64,000 nt of DNA from Planomicrobium sp. CPCC 101079 (GTDB lineage: Bacteria; Bacillota; Bacilli; Bacillales_A; Planococcaceae): NCBI RefSeq assembly GCF_007859275.1, contig NZ_VOHC01000028.1:1-64000 (forward strand). Direction: 5' to 3'. Below the pieces are notes generated by a model. That model made no database searches. It was not told where the DNA came from and worked only from the letters and a program-made list of their open reading frames with translations. Position numbers and translations under genes: made by a program. Within the stretch, counting starts at the first letter, position 1. The number at the start of each line of letters is the position of its first letter. Shown in pieces: positions 1-8,546 of the stretch.

Positions 1-219
1 AAACCGTCTTTCCGTCCGGTCCCAGGCGGGACCAGAAACCATTCGGTATTAGCACCGGTTTCCCGGAGTTATCCCGATCTGCAGGGCAGGTTGCCCACGT
101 GTTACTCACCCGTCCGCCGCTAAACCAAAAGAGCAAGCTCTTCCGGTTCCGCTCGACTTGCATGTATTAGGCACGCCGCCAGCGTTCGTCCTGAGCCAGG
201 ATCAAACTCTCCATTATAG
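1..219 (-). rRNA. rrs: 16S ribosomal RNA, 5' part (cut by window edge)
   Basis: The reverse strand holds the universal 16S start (GAGTTTGATCCTGGCTCAG) and the conserved GGCGGCGTGCCTAATACATG region. About 219 bases are present; the rest lies beyond base 1. The hypervariable stretch looks like a Bacillales/Planococcaceae 16S. The mature 5' end is placed by analogy with Bacillus and may be off by a few bases. It is the last visible gene of the tRNA-rRNA block upstream. Confidence 0.97.
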
Positions 220-435
220 AAGCTTGATTGCTCATGCTGGCGCTCGCCGTCCCGGAGGACGCGCGAATCGCTTGATCTGGTAAACCTGATCAGTAAGTTG
301 TGCTCCGATTGCCCAAAGGCAACCATCGCAGAAATTTTATTGCCGCGTTCGGAACGCGCCAATAAACTGTTGTTGACGTTTTGCTGTTCAGTTTTCAAGG
401 TTCATGTTTTTGCTGTTTTTCACAGCAACTTTATT
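220..435 (-). other. 16S rRNA leader
   Basis: Untranslated leader between the proximal rRNA promoter and the mature 16S end. The transcript would begin near a perfect 7-bp hairpin (TTGCTGT/ACAGCAA, 410-428), followed by a TTGAAAACTGAACA segment typical of firmicute rRNA leaders, which often carries antitermination and RNase III processing signals. No credible protein gene is present. Confidence 0.7.
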
Positions 436-464
436 ATCATAACTTATTCGTAATTCAATGTCAA
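436..464 (-). promoter_or_regulatory. SigA promoter of 16S rRNA
   Basis: On the reverse strand TTGACA, 17 bases, TATGAT: a near-consensus housekeeping promoter about 215 bases before the 16S gene. It would allow rRNA synthesis independent of the upstream tRNA promoters. Confidence 0.85.
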
Positions 465-507
465 CAAAAGCTTGTTTTACATTCGAATTATTTCAGTTTG
501 GTAAAAT

Positions 508-581
508 TGGAGCGGGTGAAGGGAATCGAACCCTCATCATCAGCTTGGAAGGCTGAGGTTTTACCACTAAACTACACCCGC
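508..581 (-). tRNA. tRNA-Gly (TCC)
   Basis: 74-base cloverleaf with acceptor GCGGGTG, anticodon loop CTTCCAA, T-loop GGTTCGATTCC and encoded CCA. It is the last tRNA before the 16S leader. Confidence 0.95.
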
Positions 582-599
582 ATATAAGATTAAAAAATA

Positions 600-676
600 T
601 GGCGCGCCCGAGAGGACTCGAACCTCTAACCGCTTGATTCGTAGTCAAGTACTCTATCCAATTGAGCTACGGGCGC
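600..676 (-). tRNA. tRNA-Arg (ACG)
   Basis: 77-base cloverleaf, acceptor GCGCCCG, anticodon loop CTACGAA, GGTTCGAGTCC T-arm, encoded CCA. The ACG anticodon should be deaminated to ICG to read CGN codons (family knowledge). Confidence 0.95.
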
Positions 677-686
677 GTACGAGGTA

Positions 687-772
<86 letters not shown>

Positions 773-798
773 AATGAATTATTTTAGGGACAAATTCT

Positions 799-827
799 AT
801 TGTACGCTATACCTAACTCAATGTCAA
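799..827 (-). promoter_or_regulatory. SigA promoter inside the tRNA block
   Basis: Reverse strand TTGACA, 17 bases, TACAAT, between tRNA-Gln and tRNA-Leu. It would start a transcript covering Leu, Arg, Gly and 16S. Confidence 0.82.
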
Positions 828-893
828 CAAAAACTTCAAACCTTTCAAGATCATTCAGGTTGATGAATTTGGTGTGTCGACTGCAAAAAAAGA

Positions 894-968
894 TGGCTGG
901 GGTACCTGGATTCGAACCAGGGCATGACGGGATCAAAACCCGTTGCCTTACCGCTTGGCTATACCCCA
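894..968 (-). tRNA. tRNA-Gln (TTG)
   Basis: 75-base cloverleaf, acceptor TGGGGTA, anticodon loop TTTTGAT, GGTTCGAATCC T-arm and encoded CCA. Confidence 0.95.
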
Positions 969-972
969 AAAA

Positions 973-1048
973 TGGCGGTCCCGACCGGGATCGAACCGGC
1001 GATCTCCTGCGTGACAGGCAGGCATGTTAACCGCTACACCACGGGACC
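973..1048 (-). tRNA. tRNA-Asp (GTC)
   Basis: 76-base cloverleaf, acceptor GGTCCCG, anticodon loop CTGTCAC, encoded CCA. Four bases from tRNA-Gln and three from tRNA-fMet, so clearly co-transcribed. Confidence 0.95.
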
Positions 1049-1050
1049 AT

Positions 1051-1114
<64 letters not shown>

Positions 1115-1128
<14 letters not shown>

Positions 1129-1375
1129 ACAATATTATTGGTATTAGTTTCTTTCTTTTACGCTTGTTTCGTAGTGGACACCTGCATCGCCTTCCGGCTG
1201 CTTCGGTGTTACTTCGCCGTCTTCGTACGGCTCGTTGCTCCACCCCGCGACAATATTAGTAATGGAAAGTTGTTTCTCTTACTTTTGTTTCGTAATGGAC
1301 ATCTGCTTCGGCTGCGCCTGCATCGATGTAACTCACAGCTTTCGCTGTTCGTTGCTCCACCCCGCGACAATATTA
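1115..1375 (-). repeat. Tandem repeat built on the tRNA-fMet 5' end
   Basis: A 23-base block (TGCTCCACCCCGCGACAATA plus TTA on the forward strand) occurs at 1115-1137 inside and just 5' of the real tRNA-fMet, and identically at 1236-1258 and 1353-1375, spaced 121 and 117 bases. It contains the first 14 or so bases of the tRNA and its 5' flank. The sequence between copies is also related but diverged (shared TACGAAACAA core), and each extra copy is followed in the transcript by its own small hairpin (ACAGC/GCTGT; GCCGT/ACGGC). The extra copies lack the rest of the tRNA. Confidence 0.85.
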
Positions 1376-1447
1376 TAATTGATATTCTTTTTATACAAGA
1401 ACATGTTATCGAAGAATAATTCTCCTCTGAAACAGTTTCAAATATAA

Positions 1448-1522
1448 TGGTGACCCCTACGGGATTCGAACCCGTGTTACCGCCGTGAAAGGGCGGTGTC
1501 TTAACCGCTTGACCAAGGGGCC
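1448..1522 (-). tRNA. tRNA-Glu (TTC)
   Basis: 75-base cloverleaf, acceptor GGCCCCT, anticodon loop CTTTCAC, GGTTCGAATCC T-arm, encoded CCA. Separated from tRNA-fMet by the ~320-base repeat spacer. Confidence 0.95.
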
Positions 1523-1526
1523 TAAA

Positions 1527-1601
1527 TGGCTCCGAAGGTAGGATTCGAACCTACGACCATCGCATTAACAGTGCGGTGCTCTACCACTGAGCTACTTCGG
1601 A
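1527..1601 (-). tRNA. tRNA-Asn (GTT)
   Basis: 75-base cloverleaf, acceptor TCCGAAG, anticodon loop CTGTTAA, encoded CCA. First gene of the tRNA-rRNA transcript. Confidence 0.95.
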
Positions 1602-1652
1602 ATATTATTTTCAAGTCGTTTAAGTTCGCTTAAGTACTTGTCGACTTTTTCT

Positions 1653-1681
1653 ATTATAAAGACCTTCCAAAGAATCGTCAA
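1653..1681 (-). promoter_or_regulatory. Main SigA promoter of the tRNA-rRNA block
   Basis: Reverse strand TTGACG, 17 bases, TATAAT, about 50 bases before tRNA-Asn and downstream of the sprT terminator. Near-consensus. Confidence 0.85.
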
Positions 1682-1744
1682 CACCTTTTTAAAATTACTT
1701 TTAATAAGTGTTTATCCCTAATTTATTATTGTGCGCCAACTAAT

Positions 1745-1792
1745 TTAAAAAGAAAGAAGAGGCTGGCGCAAACGCGCCAGCCTCTTCTTTCT
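1745..1792 (-). terminator. Rho-independent terminator after the sprT-like gene
   Basis: Perfect 19-bp inverted repeat (arms 1751-1769 and 1774-1792, AGAAAGAAGAGGCTGGCGC) with a four-base loop and a T-rich tract on the reverse strand. It isolates the rRNA promoter from the upstream operon. Confidence 0.9.
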
Positions 1793-1795
1793 CCA

Positions 1796-2257
1796 TTATC
1801 CGTTTTGTGCCGCTGAAAGTTTGCCAGCGCATTTGCCGCATCGGTAGCGTTCTGTGTTCATCCGGATCTTTCGAACATAATTCGTGTTGCACGATAAGCA
1901 TGCATACACATATCGTTTCGCCGTTTTCCTTTTTGCTCGCTCTTCAATTGTAGAACAAAATCGTGGTGATCCAGTTTCTCTTAGCAGGTTCCTAAAATCG
2001 CTGTCCCGATGTTTGTATCCTCTACCCTCTAAATGCAAATGGTAATGGCATAGTTCGTGTTTTATAATCCCTTCAAGTTCTTTATAGCCGAATTTCTCAT
2101 ACGAACTCGGATTGATCTCAATGTTGTGAGACCTTAACAAGTATCTGCCGCCCGTCGTTCTTAATCTGGCGTTAAATATTCCTGCATGCGCAAATGGTTT
2201 ATGAAAAACATTCAGTGATATGTCTTTGATCAGCTCTGTCAATTCTTCGTTCGTCAT
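1796..2257 (-). CDS. SprT-family zinc protein (YdcK-like)
   Basis: 153 residues. It carries the metalloprotease-type HELCH motif (67-71) of the SprT/Spartan family and a C-terminal zinc ribbon of two CxxC pairs (C120/C123, C140/C143). Its place beside tex matches ydcK next to ydcI in Bacillus subtilis. The eukaryotic homologue Spartan degrades DNA-protein crosslinks; the role of the short bacterial members is not established, so a protease activity is inference. It follows tex by about 25 bases and is likely co-transcribed. It ends just before a strong terminator. Confidence 0.9.
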   Translation of the reverse strand: MTNEELTELIKDISLNVFHKPFAHAGIFNARLRTTGGRYLLRSHNIEINPSSYEKFGYKELEGIIKHELCHYHLHLEGRGYKHRDSDFRNLLRETGSPRFCSTIEERAKRKTAKRYVYACLSCNTNYVRKIRMNTERYRCGKCAGKLSAAQNG

Positions 2258-2283
2258 ACTAACTCCCCTATTAAAAGCAGGCT

Positions 2284-4458
2284 TTACTGCTGCCCCTGTG
2301 TTTGTTCTTTTGGCTGAAGCATTGTTAAAGCAATGCGCCCTTTGTCTTTTTCGACTTTCTCAACCCATGCGGTGACGATATCACCTACCGCCACGACTTC
2401 TAGCGGATGCTTGACGAAACCTTTTTTCAATTTTGAGATATGGACCAAGCCATCTTGCTTCACGCCGATGTCGACAAATGCACCGAAGTCGACAACGTTG
2501 CGCACGGTCCCTTGCACTTCCATCCCCGGGAGCAAGTCTTCCATTTTTAAAATGTCATTCTTCAATAAAGGCTGCGGAAATTCATCACGCGGATCGCGGA
2601 ACGGTTTTTTCAACGCCTCCAAGATATCTTGCAATGTTATTTCTCCAACTTCCAGCTCTTTGCTCAAATCAGCAGCATTTAAAGCTTCCAATTTTGCAGC
2701 AAGCTCAGGTTTCCCGACAGCTTTTTTGTCTGCTCCTACTAAATCCAACAGCTTTTCGGCAACGGCATAGCTTTCCGGATGGATGCCAGTTGCGTCCAGC
2801 GGATTTTTCCCTTCCGGAATCCGCAAAAAGCCGATTGCCTGTTCATATGTTTTGGCACCTAACCGCGGAATTTTCTTCAACTGGGCTCGTGAAGTGAATC
2901 TTCCATTTTCATCACGCACTTTAATGACGTTCTCTGCCACCGTCTTGCTCAGGCCGGCTACATATTGCAGCAAAGAGGAAGAGGCTGAGTTGACGTTAAC
3001 TCCCACTTGGTTTACTGCCGTCTCTACAACAAACGTCAATTGTTCCGCAAGCTTTTTCTGGGAAACATCGTGCTGGTATTGGCCGACACCGACAGCTTTG
3101 GGATCGATTTTCACCAGCTCCGACAAAGGATCCTGAAGACGGCGGGCGATGGACGCCGCGCTGCGTTCTTCCACTTGAAGATTCGGGAATTCCGCTCGCG
3201 CGATTTCAGAGGCCGAGTAAACACTGGCTCCCGCTTCGTTGACAATAACATAAGAAATATCGGCCGACGTTTCGGACAAGAAATCGGCAACGAATTGTTC
3301 CGTTTCCCTCGATGCTGTCCCATTGCCAATCGCCATAATCTCGATCGGATATTTGCCGGTCAAACCTTTCATGATTTTCTTTGCGCCCGCTTGATCGTTT
3401 TTAGGCGCGTGGGGATAAATGACCGCAACTTCAAGCAGCTTTCCGGTCTCGTCAATCACGGCGAGCTTGCAGCCGGTCCGGTATGCCGGGTCGACACCCA
3501 GAACCATTTTGTTTTTCATCGGCGGCTGCAGCAAAAGGTTGCGCAAGTTCTCGGAGAAGATATGGATAGCTTGGGCTTCTCCTTTTTCACTAAGCTCTGT
3601 CCGGATTTCCCGCTCAACCGACGTTTGGATCAAGCGTTTGTAGCTGTCTTCAATTGCTTCAGCCACAATATCACTTGAAGGCACTGAAGATTTGATCCAT
3701 TTGTTTTTCATCAATGTTATGATTCGATCGGCCGGCGGCTGGATCGATACCTTCAAGACTTCCTCTTTCTCTCCGCGGTTAATGGCCAAGATTCGGTGAG
3801 GCACGATTTTTTGTATGGCTTCTTCGTATTCATAATACATTTCAAAAACTTGTTTTTCATCTTCGTGATTTTTCTTGGCTGCAGTCATGACTTTTCCATC
3901 TTTCCGTGTCATATAGCGGATTTTCTCACGGATGTCTGGATCATCAGCGAATGTCTCAGCCAAAATATCCTGGGCGCCTTGGATCGCATCCTCCGGGCTT
4001 TCCACTCCCGCTTCTTTGTTCACGAATTCAGCGGCTTTTGCCAATGGATCTTCTTTTGTAAAAGCCATCAGCCAATCCGCCAGCGGCTCCAATCCTTTTT
4101 CTTTTGCAATTGTTGCCTTTGTCCGGCGCTTTTGCTTGTATGGACGGTACAAGTCTTCCAATCGCTGAAGGACAGACGCGTTTTGTATTTCTTTCTCCAA
4201 TTCCTGCGTCATCTTTTCCTGTTCAGTGATCGAACGAATGACTTCTATTTTTCGCTGCTCCAAGTTCTGGATATATGTATAACGGTCATCGATCGCTTTG
4301 ATCTGCACTTCATCGAGCGAACCTGTGGCTTCTTTTCGGTAGCGCGCGATAAAAGGGACCGTATTGCCATCTTCGATCAAAGCAATAACTTGTGCCACTT
4401 GGTTGGGGCGGACACCTGTTTCTTTAGCAATCAACGATTGGATTTGCTGCATTTCCAT
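2284..4458 (-). CDS. tex: Tex family S1 RNA-binding protein (YdcI)
   Basis: 724 residues, the usual Tex length. N-terminal helical region, central YqgF/RNase H-like fold (around GVDPAYRTGCKLAV), helix-hairpin-helix part (NSASSSLLQYVAGLS and GRFTSRAQLKKIPRLG), then a C-terminal S1 domain (GMEVQGTVRNVVDFGAFVDI, roughly 640-710). Tex proteins bind nucleic acids and affect transcription and toxin expression in other bacteria; the exact role here is unknown. The ATG at 4458 is preferred over an in-frame TTG one codon earlier because it is better spaced from AAGGAG. Located after rsbX as in Bacillus. Confidence 0.95.
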   Translation of the reverse strand: MEMQQIQSLIAKETGVRPNQVAQVIALIEDGNTVPFIARYRKEATGSLDEVQIKAIDDRYTYIQNLEQRKIEVIRSITEQEKMTQELEKEIQNASVLQRLEDLYRPYKQKRRTKATIAKEKGLEPLADWLMAFTKEDPLAKAAEFVNKEAGVESPEDAIQGAQDILAETFADDPDIREKIRYMTRKDGKVMTAAKKNHEDEKQVFEMYYEYEEAIQKIVPHRILAINRGEKEEVLKVSIQPPADRIITLMKNKWIKSSVPSSDIVAEAIEDSYKRLIQTSVEREIRTELSEKGEAQAIHIFSENLRNLLLQPPMKNKMVLGVDPAYRTGCKLAVIDETGKLLEVAVIYPHAPKNDQAGAKKIMKGLTGKYPIEIMAIGNGTASRETEQFVADFLSETSADISYVIVNEAGASVYSASEIARAEFPNLQVEERSAASIARRLQDPLSELVKIDPKAVGVGQYQHDVSQKKLAEQLTFVVETAVNQVGVNVNSASSSLLQYVAGLSKTVAENVIKVRDENGRFTSRAQLKKIPRLGAKTYEQAIGFLRIPEGKNPLDATGIHPESYAVAEKLLDLVGADKKAVGKPELAAKLEALNAADLSKELEVGEITLQDILEALKKPFRDPRDEFPQPLLKNDILKMEDLLPGMEVQGTVRNVVDFGAFVDIGVKQDGLVHISKLKKGFVKHPLEVVAVGDIVTAWVEKVEKDKGRIALTMLQPKEQTQGQQ

Positions 4459-4497
4459 CAACTACACTCTCCTTTTTTTCCTTCTTCATTTTATCAC

Positions 4498-4531
4498 ATA
4501 AAAAAGAAGCCTTCTCACTTGAGAAGGCTTC
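4498..4531 (-). terminator. Terminator of the sigB operon
   Basis: Inverted repeat AGAAGCCTTCTCA/TGAGAAGGCTTCT with a T run on the reverse strand. It overlaps the last codons of rsbX and separates it from tex. Confidence 0.85.
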
Positions 4532-5114
4532 CTGTAATGAATGTTGCATCGTCACCCGTTTGAATGGTGCCGAGTATATCGTAATAGAGGCGTTCAGGAA
4601 TTCCAGCCTGGCGCATCATTGCTTTCGGGTTTCTCAAATCCACTCCATCGGAATGAATCAAAAATAAATCATTTTCCACATACGTATACAATTGCGTCCG
4701 CAATGTTTGTGGGCGTCCAGACAAATACCCCATAACCGGCAAAGGATAAATCATCTCTCCTGTTCCTTTTCGGTAAAGGTAAAAACGGATATTGCCTACA
4801 CAGCTGTACTCCAAAGTTTTGTTCTTGAAATGCACTTTGAAAATCGCTACTGCCGCTCCCCGTTTTTGGACCATCAACTCATTGAAACGCAGCATCAATT
4901 GATCGATTGTTTCGTGATGGTATTCTCTTAGTATTTGCGGGATGACTTGTGAAGATTCACGCGCCACTGGCCCACTTCCAAGACCGTCAGCAATGGAGCA
5001 AATGAAATACTCGTCTGTCAGCACCGTGTGATAGCTGTCGCCAGACTCGTAATTTCCTTTTTTTGCTTCATTGAAGATGAAAGCTTCGATGAAACTATGA
5101 TGTATGGCTTCCAC
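4515..5114 (-). CDS. rsbX: RsbX, phosphoserine phosphatase of the stressosome
   Basis: 199 residues of the PP2C fold. Metal-binding acid motifs are visible as SIADGLGSGP (near 40-49), HSDGVD (near 153) and TGDDATF (near 187). By homology it dephosphorylates RsbS and RsbR and resets the stress signal. The GTG start overlaps the sigB stop codon (TAGTG), which suggests translational coupling, with GGTGGAG as ribosome site. Last gene of the operon. Confidence 0.95.
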   Translation of the reverse strand: MEAIHHSFIEAFIFNEAKKGNYESGDSYHTVLTDEYFICSIADGLGSGPVARESSQVIPQILREYHHETIDQLMLRFNELMVQKRGAAVAIFKVHFKNKTLEYSCVGNIRFYLYRKGTGEMIYPLPVMGYLSGRPQTLRTQLYTYVENDLFLIHSDGVDLRNPKAMMRQAGIPERLYYDILGTIQTGDDATFITGSLLK

Positions 5115-5896
5115 TACGAAACTCCACCGGCCGCCAAAATGGCTTCTTGCAATTTTTTGATTGCTTTTCGCTGAAGCCGTGAAACGTGCATTTGGGAAAT
5201 CCCGAGCTTATCGCCTGTTTCCTTTTGGCTGAGCTGTTCAATATACGTATACTGAATAATTTGTTTTTCCCGTTCCGAAAGCACATTCATAGCATTTGCC
5301 ACAAGCATGCGCTGATCCGCTTTTTCATAGCCATCGTCTTCTTGGCCAACAACATCGAATAGTGTTACGGTGCTGCCATCCGAATCGGCTTCCAAAGAAT
5401 GGTCCATCGAAAGGGCTTGATAACTTTTCCCCATCTCCATCGCTTCTAGCACATCATCTTCATCAACATCCAAATACTCGGCGATTTCCCAAACTTGCGG
5501 AGACCGCTGCAGTTCGCGCGTCAACACTTCAACTGTCGCTTTAATGCGCGGACCAAGTTCTTTTATGCGGCGCGGCACGTGAATAGCCCACGTCTTATCC
5601 CGTAAAAATCGTTTGATTTCGCCTATGATAGTAGGGACGGCAAAAGCTTCAAAACTTCTTCCAAACGATGGGTCGTAGCGGCGAATCGCCCCTAACAGGC
5701 CCAACATGCCTACTTGCGCAATATCCTCGTGGTAAGATTTGCCATTCGAGTACTTGCGCGCGATAGATTCGACCAAACGTTTGTAGTTGTTCACTAGATT
5801 AGTTTGGGCTTCTTCATCTTCGTTTTTTTGGTAAGCTTCAATCCACTCAAGAACTTGTTCTTTTGTAGGTTGATTAGGATGAGACCGTTTCGACAT
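5114..5896 (-). CDS. sigB: General stress sigma factor SigB
   Basis: 260 residues. Regions 2 to 4 are intact: region 2.2-2.4 around HEDIAQVGMLGLLGAIRRYD, the FAVPTIIGEIKRFLRDKTWA block and the region 4 helix-turn-helix (SQKETGDKLGISQMHVSRLQ), all very close to Bacillus SigB. Directs RNA polymerase to GTTT/GGGTA promoters under stress or energy limitation. Start chosen at the ATG giving MSKRSHPNQ; an in-frame start eight codons upstream lies inside rsbW and would place the GGAGG inside the coding sequence. It overlaps the end of rsbW. Confidence 0.97.
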   Translation of the reverse strand: MSKRSHPNQPTKEQVLEWIEAYQKNEDEEAQTNLVNNYKRLVESIARKYSNGKSYHEDIAQVGMLGLLGAIRRYDPSFGRSFEAFAVPTIIGEIKRFLRDKTWAIHVPRRIKELGPRIKATVEVLTRELQRSPQVWEIAEYLDVDEDDVLEAMEMGKSYQALSMDHSLEADSDGSTVTLFDVVGQEDDGYEKADQRMLVANAMNVLSEREKQIIQYTYIEQLSQKETGDKLGISQMHVSRLQRKAIKKLQEAILAAGGVS

Positions 5897-6344
5897 CCTC
5901 TTCCACCCGCTCTCCTCCAACGTACTTTGTCATAAAGACCGTTACGCCTTCTTGATGGTGCACTTTGACTTCATCCATTAACGTTTCAATCAAATAAAGG
6001 CCGAGACCTCCTTCGCGAAGAAAAGCTCCTTCTTCCTGGTCGTGGTAAGGGCCAACTTTTGCTTTTGTGTCTTCAAAGTCAAAACTTTGGCCGTGGTCCG
6101 CTACCATGATCTCGATTTTATCGCCATACAATGCACAGCCAATAACAACTTCGCCTTCTTCTCCTTCTACGTATGCATGCTGAACTGCATTTGTCACCGC
6201 TTCACTGGAAGCGATTTTCAAATCTTCAATATCGTCATACGTAAAACCGATGCGGCTTGCCAAACCAGAAATGGTCAGCCTTGCGACACCTACATATTGC
6301 GACTTGGCAGGAACCCTCATTTCAACATAATCGAAAGGACGCAT
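5874..6344 (-). CDS. rsbW: RsbW, anti-SigB factor and serine kinase
   Basis: 156 residues of the GHKL ATPase fold: N-box EAVTNAVQHAY, G1 ADHG, G2 EGGLGLYLI. Holds SigB inactive and phosphorylates RsbV. The start giving MRPFDYVEM matches the Bacillus protein and lies eight bases after AAAAGGTGG; an upstream GTG overlaps that ribosome site. It begins one base after the rsbV stop and overlaps sigB by about 20 bases, so expression is coupled. Confidence 0.96.
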   Translation of the reverse strand: MRPFDYVEMRVPAKSQYVGVARLTISGLASRIGFTYDDIEDLKIASSEAVTNAVQHAYVEGEEGEVVIGCALYGDKIEIMVADHGQSFDFEDTKAKVGPYHDQEEGAFLREGGLGLYLIETLMDEVKVHHQEGVTVFMTKYVGGERVEEDVETVSS

Positions 6345-6345
6345 A

Positions 6346-6675
6346 TCAATTACCACCTTTTCCAGCGGCTTCGATGTCCATAATGTCGCCCAAACCGGTT
6401 ATGTCGAATAGCCGTTTCAAACGAGCAGAGAGACCTTTAAGCTTTACATGACCGCCTTTTGCATTGACTGTTTTATAAAAAGCTACAAAAACACCTAAAC
6501 CTGTACTATCCATATAATTAACGTCGGAAAGATCCAACTCTGCATTTAATCCTTCATGATGTTGGTAATTCTCTAATTTGTCTCTAAGAACCGGTGCAGT
6601 GAACGCATCGATTTCTCCGCGGATAAATCCGGTCAAGACATTGTTCGCCTCTTCTAAATCCACTTGAATATTCAT
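6346..6675 (-). CDS. rsbV: RsbV, anti-anti-sigma factor
   Basis: 109 residues, a single STAS domain. The phosphorylatable serine is Ser57 in MDSTGLG. Unphosphorylated RsbV sequesters RsbW and frees SigB (family knowledge). First gene downstream of the internal SigB promoter, so the rsbV-rsbW-sigB-rsbX set is autoregulated. Confidence 0.96.
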   Translation of the reverse strand: MNIQVDLEEANNVLTGFIRGEIDAFTAPVLRDKLENYQHHEGLNAELDLSDVNYMDSTGLGVFVAFYKTVNAKGGHVKLKGLSARLKRLFDITGLGDIMDIEAAGKGGN

Positions 6676-6734
6676 TTATTGACACCCCGTTTTTCTGTAA
6701 TTCGCTCGAACTTATAAAGCCATCGTAAGTTTGT

Positions 6735-6759
6735 TTACCCTTACTTTAAAGCACTAAAC
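6735..6759 (-). promoter_or_regulatory. SigB-type promoter before rsbV
   Basis: Reverse strand GTTTAG, 13 bases, GGGTAA, about 60 bases before rsbV. It matches the SigB consensus and the position of the autoregulatory promoter in B. subtilis. Confidence 0.85.
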
Positions 6760-6765
6760 CTGCTG

Positions 6766-7767
6766 CTAGATTTTTTTATAAATCACCAATGTAAAGTCGT
6801 CTCTAAGTTCCGCATTCTGCATGCGGTCCAGCTCATCATAAACATGCTGCACAATCACTTGGGCAGGTTCATCTTTTTTGCTTTCAATCAAATCAAAAAT
6901 TACATCGCGTTCGATGAATCCTTCATCGGTCCGGCATTCGGTTACGCCATCCGTCATCATGACGACCAAGTCGTTCTTTTCAAGAGAAATTGTATGTTCT
7001 TCATAAGTGGCAAGCGGCGAAACGCCGAGCAGCAGCCCTTTTGCAGGAAGTTCAAAAAACTCGCGGGTTTTAGCCCGGTACAAGATGGCGGGTTCATGTC
7101 CTGCAGAGCCATAAGTCAAAGTCGCATCACTCGCCTTATATCTTCCATAAAACATGGAGACGAACATCGAATCGTCTATACTTTTTTCAACGATGCGGTT
7201 GATTGTTTCAAGCACTTGCTTCGGAAGTGCTGTCGAGTCATTTAAACTGTCCATGCCAAATTTGACCATCGACATGCATAAAGCAGCCGGCAGCCCTTTC
7301 CCGATCACATCAGCGACCGCTACCCCTGCATGGCCAGCTTGATCACTTATAAAATATATGTAATCTCCATTCATTTTGCGTGCAGGAACGGACAGCAAAC
7401 CAATATCCAGCCCTTCAAGCGCCGGCAATTTCGTCTTCAGCAAGGTTTCCTGGACGTGGGCTGCTAAATCCATTTCCACTTTCAATTCCTCTTGGCGCTT
7501 CAGAAGGCTTTGGCGCTCTTGAAGAGCCAATCCGTAATTGATCATCATTTCAATTAAAAAATCGAAAGAATGCCAAACTTCCTCAGGCATGTCGCTATAC
7601 AATTCCTGCATAGCGGCCTTGTGCATTGAAATCACTTCTTCAGGGGAAGTATTCTCAGAAATAAGTTGTCTGCTGAAATTTTGGCCAACATACAAGTTTT
7701 GCTCAGATTGTCTTTGCATGTACTGGTTTAATATCTCTTTATATTGGCTTTCGATTTTCTGAACCAT
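6766..7767 (-). CDS. rsbU: RsbU, phosphatase of RsbV-P
   Basis: 333 residues. The N-terminal ~110 residues form the helical RsbT-binding region; the rest is a SpoIIE/PP2C phosphatase with ADVIGKGLPAA, MMTDGVTE and LRDDFTLV metal-site motifs. Activated by RsbT after environmental stress. The ATG giving MVQKIES sits seven bases after AGGAGGTG; a GTG three codons earlier overlaps that site and was rejected. The gap before rsbV is about 90 bases and holds the SigB promoter. Confidence 0.95.
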   Translation of the reverse strand: MVQKIESQYKEILNQYMQRQSEQNLYVGQNFSRQLISENTSPEEVISMHKAAMQELYSDMPEEVWHSFDFLIEMMINYGLALQERQSLLKRQEELKVEMDLAAHVQETLLKTKLPALEGLDIGLLSVPARKMNGDYIYFISDQAGHAGVAVADVIGKGLPAALCMSMVKFGMDSLNDSTALPKQVLETINRIVEKSIDDSMFVSMFYGRYKASDATLTYGSAGHEPAILYRAKTREFFELPAKGLLLGVSPLATYEEHTISLEKNDLVVMMTDGVTECRTDEGFIERDVIFDLIESKKDEPAQVIVQHVYDELDRMQNAELRDDFTLVIYKKI

Positions 7768-7779
7768 CGGGCGCACCTC

Positions 7780-8181
7780 CTATCGGAGCCACTTTGTAGC
7801 TCTTATATCTGTCCCTTCTCCTAGGATCGTTTCAATTCTGAACTCATCCATCAGGCGCTTGACGCCAGGCAATCCAGCTCCTAAGCCTCCTGAAGTCGAA
7901 AATCCGTCTTCCATCACTTTCCGAATATCAGGAATGCCGGGCCCATTGTCAGCTGCAATGATTAAAATGCCTTTGACTCCGTTTTCTGTTAAACGCTGAA
8001 TTTCGATTCTTCCTTGGCCAGCATATAAATATATATTGCGGGCAAGCTCGCTGATGGCCGTAGTGATACGAGCCTGATCTACTGTGCCGAAGCCGAGCTC
8101 TTTAGCGACGTTGCGTCCGAGCTGTCTTGCAGCCACAATATCCCATTCCGTTAAAATTTCTACTGAGGACTGGTTGCTCAT
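7780..8181 (-). CDS. rsbT: RsbT, stressosome switch kinase
   Basis: 133 residues, GHKL ATPase fold: ELARNIYLYA, DNGPGI and GGLGAGLPGVKRLMD motifs. Phosphorylates RsbS/RsbR and, once released, activates RsbU. Two bases after rsbS; GGAGG ribosome site. Confidence 0.95.
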   Translation of the reverse strand: MSNQSSVEILTEWDIVAARQLGRNVAKELGFGTVDQARITTAISELARNIYLYAGQGRIEIQRLTENGVKGILIIAADNGPGIPDIRKVMEDGFSTSGGLGAGLPGVKRLMDEFRIETILGEGTDIRATKWLR

Positions 8182-8183
8182 TT

Positions 8184-8546
8184 TTAAGCCTCCAATTCCA
8201 ATTGAAGTTTATCCAAACCATTTTCTAAATCCAGTGCTGTCATAACATCTTCAAGTCGAATTCCTAACTCGATCAAAGTGATAGCTACTGCTGGCTGGAT
8301 ACCGGTGATAACCACTCGCGCTCCCATAAGGCTTGACATGCTAATGACGTCTCCCAAGACCTTGGCAATGAAAGAATCGATAAAATCAACAGAAGTCAAG
8401 TCGATCACTACACCGCGAGCACTTGTTTCGTGCAATTTATTTAGCAAATCCTCCTGAAACTGAATTGCCGTTTGATCATCTAATTCCCACTGAATGGAAA
8501 CAATCAATGTATCTCTTAATTTTAAGATCGGAATTCGAAAATTCAT
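8184..8546 (-). CDS. rsbS: RsbS, stressosome scaffold STAS protein
   Basis: 120 residues, single STAS domain with the conserved phosphorylation site Ser58 in DFIDSFI. Forms the stressosome core with RsbR and captures RsbT. Starts within the rsbR stop codon (ATGA overlap). Confidence 0.95.
   Translation of the reverse strand: MNFRIPILKLRDTLIVSIQWELDDQTAIQFQEDLLNKLHETSARGVVIDLTSVDFIDSFIAKVLGDVISMSSLMGARVVITGIQPAVAITLIELGIRLEDVMTALDLENGLDKLQLELEA

Noticed and set aside
120..398. 92-codon reverse frame over the 16S start
   Set aside because: Lies within 16S rRNA and its leader; no ribosome site.
800..1030. Open frame reading GVPGFEPGHDG and GGPDRDRTGDLL
   Set aside because: It is the antisense translation of tRNA-Gln and tRNA-Asp, a well-known false protein in databases.
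2333..4563. Long forward frames (up to 255 codons) opposite tex
   Set aside because: Shadows of the tex reading frame; tex has all family motifs and a ribosome site, these do not.
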